DNA of 64,000 nucleotides from Tilletiopsis washingtonensis (taxonomy: Eukaryota > Basidiomycota > Exobasidiomycetes > Entylomatales), in contig NW_020312011.1 of assembly GCF_003144115.1 (NCBI RefSeq), forward strand, positions 606,078 to 670,077, written 5' to 3'. The notes below the pieces were generated by a model. It made no database searches and was not told where the DNA came from. It saw nothing but the letters and a program-made list of their open reading frames with translations. Made by a program: the position numbers and the translations under genes. Shown here one piece after another: positions 1 through 9,203 of the stretch (within the stretch, counting starts at the first letter, position 1; every line of letters starts with the position of its first letter).

Positions 1-78
1 TGTCCCATCGGCCGATCCCATCTTCGTCCGCCGCCGCGTCCCGCTCCCTCCCTTCCTCTCTCTCTCGCGCCGACGCAC

Positions 79-195
79 CTTGTTGTGGTCGACAATGTCG
101 GCAATCACGGCCAGCTTGCCCTCGCCCTGGCCCTTGTTGACCAGCACGACGCGGCCGACCTCGACGTAGCGCTTGAATGCCTCCCGGTTGACCAT
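79..195 (-). CDS. RPL14: 60S ribosomal protein L14 (eL14), first exon only
   Basis: Large-subunit ribosomal protein of the cytoplasmic ribosome. The visible exon encodes 39 residues. They start [19 protein letters not shown] and continue with the [11 protein letters not shown] segment, which matches the N-terminal KOW-type strand region of eL14 (family pattern VEVGRVVL...GKLA.I..I.D). The start codon is in a good context (CAAAATGG). The exon ends at an AAG|GTGCGT donor on the minus strand, and the intron runs off the left edge of the window, so the rest of the gene is missing because of the window boundary, not because of decay. The upstream neighbour RKI1 is divergent, with 0.9 kb between the two start codons. 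The identification rests on one exon but the match is strong. Confidence 0.85.
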
Positions 196-1107
196 TTTGA
201 CTGTGCGGCGAGCGCAATGTCAGCCATGCTGCGCCGGCTACCGACTACTCATCGCAGCACATCTCAGCAGCCCTTGGCCGGCACTCAGGGCGGACGAGAG
301 CGTGGCAGCACCGACAGCAGCGCTGTCCCTCGCCCGATGCCGGTGCTGTCTCGCTGCATCTCGCTCCTGCTGCGCCTGCCGCCGCCCATGCCGATCCTCT
401 CCCTCGCCCATTGCTGCGCGCCCAGGCCGCGCTGCACAGGCCGCAGCCGCTGCTCGACAGCGAGCAAAAGCCAGCACACCCTATGCCGGGACGGCGCGCT
501 GCGGCCTCTGCGCACGGCGATGGTCCGCCTGCGCCCCTGCTGCTCCAGCCGTCGCAGCCATGCCACGCCGCACCGGCGCGCGGCGCGGCAGCAGGCGCGG
601 CGGCGTGCGCCAGGCGACGAGAGGCGCACGGGTGCACGGGTGTGTGCGAGTGCATGCGCGCGAGCAAGTGTCGGAGGCGGCATGCTCACAAGATGAGAGT
701 GACTTGAGGTGGGTGGGGGTTGGTAGGGAGCAGAGACGCGGGCGCGGTGCCTCAAGCAGCGCCGGGCGGCGGCGGGCAGCGGGCGCGGCGAAGTTGGGTG
801 AGAGGGCTGAGAAGCGGCCAAGGAGTCGCACGCCCGACGGCTGCCGCGCACGTGACACGCAGCTCTGCGCGCCGCTGCGGCTGCCCTCTCGCCGCGGTGC
901 CAGTCGCGTGGGAACGGCCCCCTCTCTCGTGCGGCTGCTCGGCGATGTCACTGTGCATCCCGCTGATCTCGCTGTCACCGCGGCCGTCGAGTGGAGCGTG
1001 CGCTGCTCCGGCCGCTGCGGCTGCCTCTGGACCCTCACGCCGACTGCATGCTCCTTCGTCTCGCACGCACCTCGCTCACCCTCCTCTCCACGCCGCACCC
1101 CCGCACC
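196..1107. other. Divergent intergenic region RPL14 / RKI1
   Basis: About 0.9 kb between two outward-facing genes, presumably holding both promoters and 5' leaders. It is very GC-rich. Many open frames cross it on both strands, but none resembles a known protein or joins to a neighbour by good splice sites. No RNA gene or repeat was recognised. Confidence 0.5.
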
Positions 1108-2388
1108 ATGGCCTCGTCTACCAGCGCACGCCTGCAGCTGCCGCAGCTCGACGGCGTCGAGGCGGCCAAGCGCGCCGCTGCCTACGCCGCCGTCGACGCA
1201 CACGTGCGCGCCGAGGACCGCGTGATTGGCATTGGCAGCGGTGCGTGGCGTGTGCGATGTGGACAGAGGGGCACGGGCGGTGTGCACTGCGAGGCCCCTG
1301 CGCTGGATAGCCCGGCAGCGGCGGCGTGTGTGCTGTGGCCCACGCTCCGCCTGCGCTGCAGCTGCCAAGGCGATGTGCCGTGCATCGGCTCCACCAGCGC
1401 TGGTGCGCCGTATCAGCTGCAGTGCCAGACATCTGCTCCGCCGGCGCTGGTCCGCTGTTGTGCTGCGCCGCTCCGCGCGGCATTGCGCCTTCGCGTTGTG
1501 TCCATGCTGACCATCTACGCGCAGGCTCGACGGTGCCGTACGTCGTGGAGCGCATCGTGCAGCAGGGCAAGGCCGTCAATGCCGGCCGCTGGTTCGTGCC
1601 CACGGGCTTCCAGTCCAAGGAGCTCATCGTGCACGCCGGTGAGCCGCCTGAACAGTCGTGACTCGTGCGCCACAGCTGATGCGCCGCTCGTGCACCTGCC
1701 AGGCCTGCAGCTCGGCGACGTCGACTGCTACCCGGTCATCGACGTGACCATCGACGGTGCAGACGAGTGAGCCATGCCGCAGCCACCCTCGCTGCATTTC
1801 TGACGCGCCCACGCAGGGTCGACTCCGCGCTCAACGCCATCAAGGGCGGCGGCGCGTGCCACCTGCGCGAGAAGGTGCTGGCCGAGGCGGCCAAGGTGTT
1901 CGTCGTCGTGGCCGACTACCGCAAGAACGGCACGGCGCTCGGGCAGGCCTGGACGCAGGGCGTGCCCGTCGAGGTGGCCGAGTTTGCCTACGCCAAGGTG
2001 ATGCGCGACCTGCAGCGCATGGGCGGCAAGCCGGTGCTGCGCATGGGCAAGGCCAAGGCCGGCCCGGTGGTGACGGACAATGGGTGAGACGCATGTGCGC
2101 TTTCATCGCCAGAACGAGCCGCTGATGCGCTGCTCCTTTGCCAGCAACTTCGTCATCGACGCGCCCTTCTCCGCCGAGGTCATGGCGCAGCCGCGCGCGC
2201 TGCTGCAGCAGATCAAGCTGCTGACCGGCGTGCTCGAGGTCGGCCTCTTCGTCGACGTCGTGCAGGCGGCCTACTTTGGCAATCAGGACGGCACCATCAC
2301 CACAAAGGTGCTCAACGGCAAGACGGTCGACACGCAGGAGGGCGTCACGTTCGATGTCACGCAGCCGCCGGCGGCCGCCTCCGCCTGA
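1108..2388 (+). CDS. RKI1: Ribose-5-phosphate isomerase A
   Basis: Interconverts ribose 5-phosphate and ribulose 5-phosphate in the non-oxidative pentose phosphate pathway (cytosol). Model: exons 1108-1240, 1525-1638, 1703-1766, 1817-2083 and 2145-2388; 273 aa, the usual eukaryotic length. Family motifs are in order: the phosphate loop GIGSGSTV (residues 41-48), DGADE (100-104), KGGGA (113-117) and the catalytic-site LREK (120-123). All four introns have GTGCGT or GTGAG donors and CAG acceptors and keep the frame. Intron 1 is long for this locus (284 nt). The start lies in a CACC-ATG-G context, and no alternative start in the same exon is better. The gene converges on the Asteroid-like gene with only about 100 bp between stop codons. 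Confidence 0.95.
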
Positions 2389-2487
2389 GCGCCACACACG
2401 ATACAGTGCTTCGGGCTCCGCAAATGCAGGTCTCATACCCCACAGGCGTGGTGCAGTCTAGATTGCAAGCTTGGCTCTATGGGTAGT

Positions 2488-5194
2488 CTAGGTCTCGCTG
2501 TCGCCGAGCAGCGCCTCGAAGGCGTTCTTTGGCGGCGGCGGCTTGGCACGCACCGGCGCGCCCGGCACGCTGTTGGCGAGCGAGGCGTCCTTTTTCTTCT
2601 GCGCCTTCTTCTCGCGGCGCGCCAGCTCGACGTCGATAGCCAGCACGGCGTCGTTGCCCTCGAGCACGGCGTGCAGCAGGCGCTCCTCGTGCGCCTCGTC
2701 GGGCCCGTAGTGGCCCTGCAGATGCGCGTGGAACGACGGGCCGTCGTGCAGCGCGTGCGGCGGCACGTGCTCGAGCAGCAGCGCCTGCGCGAGCAGATGC
2801 GACGTCTCGAGCAGCAGCTGCACCGTCGTGCTGGCGTGGATGTGCCGCACGGTTGGCTGCGCATCTGCGGCGCCCGTGGGCCGCTCGAAGGCAGCAGCTG
2901 CAGCGTCGTCCGACTGCTGCGAGTGCGCGCGCAGCGCCACGCAGCCGGCGTGTACCGCCGCCTTGAGCTCCGCCTTCGTCCAGGCGTACTTTGCTGTGCG
3001 CTCGCCGAGGCGTGCCGCGTCGGAGCGCACAACGTGCCGCAGCACGGCCGCCAGCGGCTGCAGCGGCACCGGCAGCGCCAGCACACGCGGCGTGTGGGCG
3101 CCCAGCGCAAAGAGGAAGAGGTCGCGCCGCACGTCTGCCGACTGCAGCACGAAGGGCGGCGGCTTCGGGTCCGCCGCTGGCGCCTCGGCGCTCGCCTCGT
3201 CGGACGCCACACCGGCGCTGGCGCGGTGCTGGCCCAGCAGCTCGGAGAGGCTGGGGGGCAGCGTGTCCTCGGCCTCCGACAGCAGCGTGACCAGCGAGGC
3301 GATGGGAATAGCATCGCCGACGAAGCGCTCGCCCTTGCGCACCCACTCCGTCACCACCGGCGGCGGCTTGACCTCGCGGCTGGCGGCGCCTATTGAGCCC
3401 ATCGCGGAGCCAGGCCGTGCCGGCAGGTCGTCCATGTCGAGCTCTTCCTCCTTCTCATCGTCCTCGTCGTCGCCGCTCTCGCTCGACTCTGTGTTGACGG
3501 AGATGACGTCGTCTGGCCGTTCGCCCTCGCGGTACGCGCGGCTGAGGTTGTACGGCTGCGGCTCGTCGTCCTCGCTCTCTTCCTCCTCCTCGAGCATGGG
3601 CTCCTCGAGCGTGTCGCGAGCCCATTGCATGCCCCACACGTCGAACAGCACGGCCCAGAGCCACGTGCGCACTTCGCGCGCGGCCACCGTCTGTGTGCTC
3701 TTGCTCTCTGGGTCCTCGAGGAAGATGCGCGAGAGAAACACGCGCGACGTCAGCGCCTCGACGAGCGACTCGCGCAGCTGGCCGCGCGCATAGGCGGCAC
3801 GGTACAGCTCCAGCGCCTCGGCGTGGGCGCCGTCGGGCAGCGACGAGGCAAAGAAGGGCGCAGAGGGACTGGCGAGATGCGGCGCACTTGAGTGCGTCAG
3901 CACGCTGTACGTCGCCGCCGAGTCGATGATGCCGTCGACGAGCGTGTCGCGCTCGGCCGTGGTGACGTACACGCCCGCGCGTGCCGCTTCGGCGCGCAGC
4001 AGGGCCTTCTGCACGACGGCGAGCACGAGGGCGCGCACAGGGTCGACGGGCGTCGGCGGTGCGCCGCCGAATGCCGAGGGCCGCGGCGTGGCGGCGGCAG
4101 ACGTGGCCGCCGTGGCCGTGCCGTCGTCGCTGAGCGCGCTGCCGGCGCTGTCCGAGACGCCGCGCGCGAGGCCGCGGCGCTGCGGCGTCACCTTGCCGCT
4201 CTTGCTGCCGCTCAGACTGCTGGCCCAGGCGGAGCGCAGCAGCTCGGCCGCCTCGGGGATGCGCTCCTGGCCCGGCGCGTGGTGCAGCAGGATACGCTCC
4301 TGCAGCTCGCCCGTGTAGTCGTTGCCCGCGATGGCGGCAAAGAGCGGCAGCAGCGTCGGCGGCAGCTGCAGCTTGCCCGCCAGCGCGTGTGCCGAGTACG
4401 AGCGCAGCCGCACGGCCAGCAGCGTGCTGAGGTCGCTCGGCGGGTGGCTCGAGAGCGTCTCGTCGGCCTCGGCGGGCGCGGCGCGGCGGGCGCCGCGCTT
4501 GCGCTTGCCCACCTGCTCGAAGCCGTCGTTGTCCTCGGGCGTCTCCTCCGGCGCCGCATCCTTCTTCGGCGGCGCAATGACATACTGGATCGAGTCGATG
4601 GGCACGTAAGACGTGCCGACGCCGCGCGCACAGAGAATGAAGAAGTCCGAGTCCTGGCTCAGCGCGTGGCCGCCGGTGCGCAGCGCCAGCTCGGCGACGG
4701 CGCTGTCGGCCTCGCACGGCGCAAAGAGGCGCGGCACGGGCGGCGCACAGCGCTGAAGCGCCTCGAGGAGCGCGTGGAAGAGCAGCGGCGGCACGAGGCC
4801 ACACTCGAGCTGCCAGCGGCGCGAGGCGCGCGTGGCGGGCGACGAGAGCATGAAGGTGTGCGTGCTGCCGGCCAGGCTGCGCCGCCGCGCCAGCATCGTC
4901 GGCAGCTTGGCGGGCAGCAGCGGGCCGTCGAAGATGAAGATGGGGTACAGTCCAGCGGCGCTGACAGAACTAGAAGTGAGAGAGGATCTGCAGACCGGCG
5001 CCGCTCCACTCACCGCCAGGCGGCGACGACGCTGCGCACGTAGGCCGCATAGGCCACATAGTCGCCGCCGCGCAGCGACTCGCGGAAGCTGGCGTAGTAG
5101 GTGTGGTAGAGGAAGCAGAGGCCGTCGACGACGAGCGTGCGGCCGGGCGGCGCAGCGTCGGCGGCGGCCTGCATCTGTGCGGCATGTGCATGGC

Positions 5195-5240
<46 letters not shown>

Positions 5241-5363
5241 GGCGTCGCCTGCATCGGTGCTGCTGCTGGCCACGCTGGGTGCGGCGGCGCAGTCGTACGA
5301 GAGCGTGCTGCCGGTGCGTGCCGCCTCTTGTGCGACATACGTGGCCAGGCCGCGGACGCCCAT
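2488..5363 (-). CDS. Asteroid-type XPG/FEN nuclease-fold protein
   Basis: Member of the Asteroid branch of the XPG/FEN1 structure-specific nuclease superfamily. The cellular role in fungi is not established. Model: exons 5363-5014 and 4960-2488 (minus), 940 aa. The N terminus MGVRGLATYV is the family signature. An XPG-N strand LVVDG lies at 77-81, PIFIFDG at 123-129, an acidic CEADSAVAEL at 199-208 and LSQDSDFFIL at about 218-226, which together form the expected metal-site layout. A run of 14 serines (43-56) splits the N domain. The C-terminal half is acidic and Ser/Glu-rich in places and of unclear fold. The single intron is 53 nt. The start ATG directly precedes the GVRGL motif, which the family requires near the N terminus. 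Divergent from SSC1. Nuclease activity is unproven: several Asteroid relatives are thought to lack it. Confidence 0.75.
5197..5238. repeat. CTG/CAG microsatellite, 14 units, coding
   Basis: Fourteen uninterrupted CTG triplets on the plus strand. They are read as AGC on the coding minus strand, giving a pure 14-serine run in the N-terminal nuclease-fold domain of the Asteroid-type protein. The flanks (GGC/GCC) are unrelated, so the array is cleanly bounded. Confidence 0.97.
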
Positions 5364-5746
5364 GGTGCTGATGTGGGTATCGAGGATAGAGATGAGGGTG
5401 AGAAGGCAGCGAGCATGGCAGACGCTGGCCCGGCGTGACACATGCGCGCGTGCTGTGGAGGTGCCTGGCCGCGCCGCGCAGTGAGCGCAGGCTGCAGCGG
5501 CGCTCGTCGGCCGACGCTGCCCGACGCCCGGTCCGGCCTACGCCGCGCGAAGAAGCGAAGGACAGAGAAGCGTGTGCGCCTTGGGCGTGGCGCAGCGCGC
5601 AGCCACAGCGCAGCCGGAGCGCCGCCGCGGCTGATGTCAGGCGACGAGGCGGCGGCAAGGCAGCCAAGCGTCTTGCTGCAGCCGTGGCCACCTCGCTCCG
5701 CACCACATCCATCCCCTCTCCGCCACCGCACACACCCTCACACGCC
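5364..5746. promoter_or_regulatory. Divergent promoter region, Asteroid-like gene / SSC1
   Basis: 383 bp shared upstream region. It contains a GAA-rich patch at about 5549-5569 in which two GAA triplets lie 10 bp apart, the step spacing used in heat-shock elements. This would suit the Hsp70 gene on the right, but a full three-unit element is not present, so the regulatory reading is weak inference. Confidence 0.4.
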
Positions 5747-8186
5747 ATGTACGGTCTCACTCGTGGCATGCGCGTCGCTGCCGGCGCACGCGCCGCTATG
5801 CCGCAGCCCATGCGCGCTGCCCAGCTGGCGGTGAGTGGCCGCACGGGGAGGGTATGAGAGAGAGGGAGCAGCAGTGCTGACGCCGTGCGGGCCTGCAGCG
5901 CATGACGCCCATGGGCGCCCGCTTCAACTCTGGCAGTGAGTGGCACAGCGCTCAGCGTCACGCTCTGCCGTACTGACGCCTTCCGCAGAGGTCACCGGCC
6001 CCGTCATCGGCATTGACCTGGGCAGTGAGTAGCGCAGCGAGCCGCACCGCGCAGCGCAGCAGCTCACCCCTCTCCGCAGCGACCAACTCGTGCGTCTCCA
6101 TCATGGAGGGCCAGGCCGCGCGCGTGCTCGAGAACGCCGAGGGCGGCCGCACCACGCCCTCCGTCGTCGCCTTCACCAAGGAGGGCGAGCGGCTCGTCGG
6201 CGTGCCGGCCAAGCGCCAGGCTGTCGTGAACCCCGAGGGCACGCTCTTCGCCACGAAGCGCCTCATCGGCCGCAAGTTCCAGGACAAGGAGGTGCAGAAG
6301 GACCTCAACAACGTGCCCTTCAAGATTGTGCCGCACTCCAACGGCGACGCATGGCTCGAGGTGCGCGGCACCAAGTACTCGCCCAGCCAGATCGGCGGCT
6401 TTGTCGTGGGCAAGATGAAGGAGACGGCCGCCAGCTACCTTGGCAAGTCCGTCGGCCACGCCGGTGAGTGATGCGTGCACGGGTGGAGTGGCGTGTGACA
6501 TGCGCTGCGGTGGCTCGGGCCGCTTGCTGCTGTCCTGCGCAGCCTCAAAGACTTGCTAGTGAGCTCCTTTGTCTGCGGTCGCTGACGCAGAATGCGCGCG
6601 CAGTCATCACTGTCCCGGCCTACTTCAACGACGCCCAGCGGCAATCGACGAAGGACGCCGGCGCCATCGCTGGTCTGGAGGTGCTCCGCGTGATCAACGA
6701 GCCGACCGCCGCGGCGCTGGCCTACGGCCTGGACCGCACCGAGTCGTCGGTGATTGCCGTGTTCGACCTGGGAGGCGGCACCTTCGACGTGTCGATTCTC
6801 GAGATGCAGAAGGGCGTGTTCGAGGTGAAGAGCACCAACGGCGACACGCACCTCGGCGGTGAGGACTTCGACATTGTGCTCGTCGAGCACATCGTCAAGG
6901 AGTTCAAGAAGGAGAGCGGCATCGACCTGGGCAAGGACCGCATGGCCATTCAGCGCATCCGCGAGGGTGCCGAGAAGGCCAAGATCGAGCTGTCGAGCAC
7001 GTCGCAGACGGACATCTCGCTGCCGTACATCACCGCCGACGCTTCGGGCCCGAAGCACATCAACATGAAGATGAGCCGCTCGCAGCTCGAGGGCCTCGTG
7101 GGCAAGCTCATCGAGCGCACCGTCGAGCCGTGCAAGAAGGCTCTCTCCGACGCCGGCGTCAAGCCGAGCGAGGTGCAGGAGGTCATCATGGTCGGCGGCA
7201 TGTCGCGCATGCCCAAGGTGCTCGAGACGGTCAAGAGCATCTTCAAGCGCGACCCGAGCAAGGGCGTGAACCCGGACGAGGCCGTCGCCATCGGCGCCTC
7301 GATCCAGGGCGGCGTGCTCAGCGGCCAGGTCACCGACATCCTGCTGCTCGACGTGACGCCGCTCTCGCTCGGCATCAACACGCTCGGCGGCGTCTTCACG
7401 CGTCTCATCAACCGCAACACGACGATCCCGACCAAGAAGAGCCAGGTCTTCTCGACTGCTGTGAGTGGCGCTCGAGGTGGCACCTGTGCGCGCGTCTGAC
7501 GCGCACTTCTTTCCAGGCCGACGGCCAGACCGCCGTCGACATTCAGGTGTACCAGGGCGAGCGCGAGCTTGTGCGCGACAACAAGCTGCTCGGCAACTTC
7601 CAGCTGTCGGGCATCCCGCCGGCGCCCAAGGGTGTGCCGCAGATCGAGGTCACGTTCGACATTGACGCCGACGGCATTGTGAGTTGCGCGCGGCGAAGGG
7701 TGTGAGAATGCGCGCTGACGCGACCTCCTTTCTCAGGTCAACGTGTCCGCCAAGGACAAGGCCACCAACAAGGACGCCGCCGTGACGATCGCCGCCGGCT
7801 CGGGCCTGAGCGACGAGGAGGTCGAGCGCATGATGGCCGATGCCGAGCAGCACGCCGAGGCAGACAAGGCGCGCAAGGCGCTCATCGAGGAGTCCAACCG
7901 CGCCCAGTCGGTGGCCGGCGAGACGAGCAAGGCGATTGCCGAGTTCGGCGAGCAGCTAGCGGGCGAGGAGAAGGAGAACGTGCTCAAGCTCGTCAAGGAG
8001 CTCGAGGAGCTCGCGGCGCAGGCCCAGGGCGGCGAGAGCGAGGTTGACGCCGACACGCTGCGCCAGAAGATCGACGCCACGCAGCAGGCGTCGCTCGGCC
8101 TCTTCAAGAAGGTGTACGAGGCCCGCGCGCAGGCCAACGACCAGCAGCAGCAGCCCAAGGAGGGCGAGGGCGAGAAGAAGGACTAA
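5747..8186 (+). CDS. SSC1: Mitochondrial Hsp70 chaperone
   Basis: ATP-driven chaperone of the mitochondrial matrix. It is the motor of the TIM23 presequence translocase and a protein-folding factor. Model: exons 5747-5830, 5899-5935, 5989-6024, 6080-6463, 6604-7460, 7517-7678 and 7737-8186; 669 aa. An arginine- and alanine-rich presequence without acids (about 1-40) precedes the DnaK-type [16 protein letters not shown] block (48-63). This is followed by ITVPAYFND, the [13 protein letters not shown] block, [12 protein letters not shown] and the substrate-binding domain with QVYQGER. The C terminus ends in a Gln/Glu/Lys-rich tail, not EEVD, as expected for a mitochondrial form. Exons 2 and 3 are micro-exons of 37 and 36 nt, both with unambiguous frames. 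TIM54 elsewhere in this window belongs to mitochondrial import too, but the two genes are not adjacent. Confidence 0.96.
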
Positions 8187-8724
8187 GTTAAAGCCTCCCG
8201 TGCTCTCTCGGTCTTGGCTCTTCCCTTCTCTCTGCGTCACCCTCTCCTTTTCTCGTCTGCATGCTCCCCTTTCCCCCACCCTCTCTTGTAATCTTGCTCT
8301 CTCTCTCATACATTCCCCCACCCCTCTCCTCGAGTCCAAAAGCCCGACGCCCGCGCAGCAAGTGCTTCTTGGGGAGCGAGCCTCGTGTCGCTCCCGGCAC
8401 CGCTGCGGTGCGCTGCACACCCACAGCAAAGAAGCACACCCCCACACCACCTCTCACACATCGTCTTGGCAATGCACAGCTGCTACACACGCTGCTCAGG
8501 AGCACATCCGAATCTAGCGCGCCGACACTGAGTGGACGTGCGGTGTGGGGCCACGAGTGATGAGCGCTGTTCATGGGCCGTGCGTGAGTGCCGCTGCGAG
8601 GCGCCGAGATGAGTCCGGCAGCCCTCGCCGGCTGCTCATCACGCACCTTGCCTCCGCTCCTCGTCCATCGCAGCGACGTAGCAGCTCATCCCAAGCCACT
8701 CCACTAAGCCCAAGGCCATCACAC
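8187..8724. other. Intergenic region SSC1 / SANT-like gene
   Basis: 538 bp between tandem genes. The first half is a pyrimidine-rich tract (CT-rich up to about 8340), probably the SSC1 3' untranslated region. The second half should carry the promoter of the next gene. No gene, RNA or repeat was recognised. Confidence 0.45.
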
Positions 8725-9117
8725 ATGCCAGCCGTGCGCGTCAAGGACGAAGCAAAGGCGGCAAAGGCGTCGAGCAGCAGCAGCGCCAAGGCCGCCGCGC
8801 CCAAGGCCACGCCGTTCACCAAGGAGGAGGACGAGGCGCTGTGGGCGTACGTGCGCAGCAGCATGTAAGCTGAGCCGCGCGCATCGACGCTGCACCCCTT
8901 GCTGATGCCATCTGTGCAATGCAGCACCGTCGTCGACGCCATGAAGGTCCTGCCGCACCGCGCCAAGACGAGCGTGCGCGCACGCCTCAAGCTGCTGCTC
9001 GGCGGCAACGGCGCCGAGGGCGCACCACGGGCGCCGCGCCGCAAGCAGGACACGCCGGCGGGCGGCGCAAAGGAGGAGAAGCAGGAGATGGAGATGGAGG
9101 AAGAGGATGTCAAGTAG
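8725..9117 (+). CDS. Small SANT/Myb-like helical protein
   Basis: Not recognised as a named gene. Two exons (8725-8864, 8925-9117) give a 110-aa protein. A basic, Ala/Ser/Lys-rich N terminus leads into PFTKEEDEALWAYV, which looks like the first helix of a SANT/Myb repeat. Across the splice comes VVDAMKVLPHRAKTSVRARL, with the spacing of helices 2 and 3. The C terminus is charged and ends in an acidic Glu/Met run. The intron (GTAAGC donor, GCAG acceptor) preserves the motif, which argues for a real gene. A nuclear DNA- or histone-binding role is a guess from the fold. It converges on FIP1 (stop codons 87 bp apart). Confidence 0.6.
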
Positions 9118-9203
9118 GGTCGGATCAATCGACGCTGCTCTCATTCTTGCTCTTGGCCTTGGCATGTTGCATTGCAGAATAAGGTGTGAGGTGGGGTAAG
9201 GGA

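Noticed and set aside
5548-5570. Heat-shock element upstream of SSC1, and similar GAA/TTC patches upstream of HSP90
   Set aside because: Only two correctly spaced GAA or TTC units are present in each case; a functional element needs at least three.
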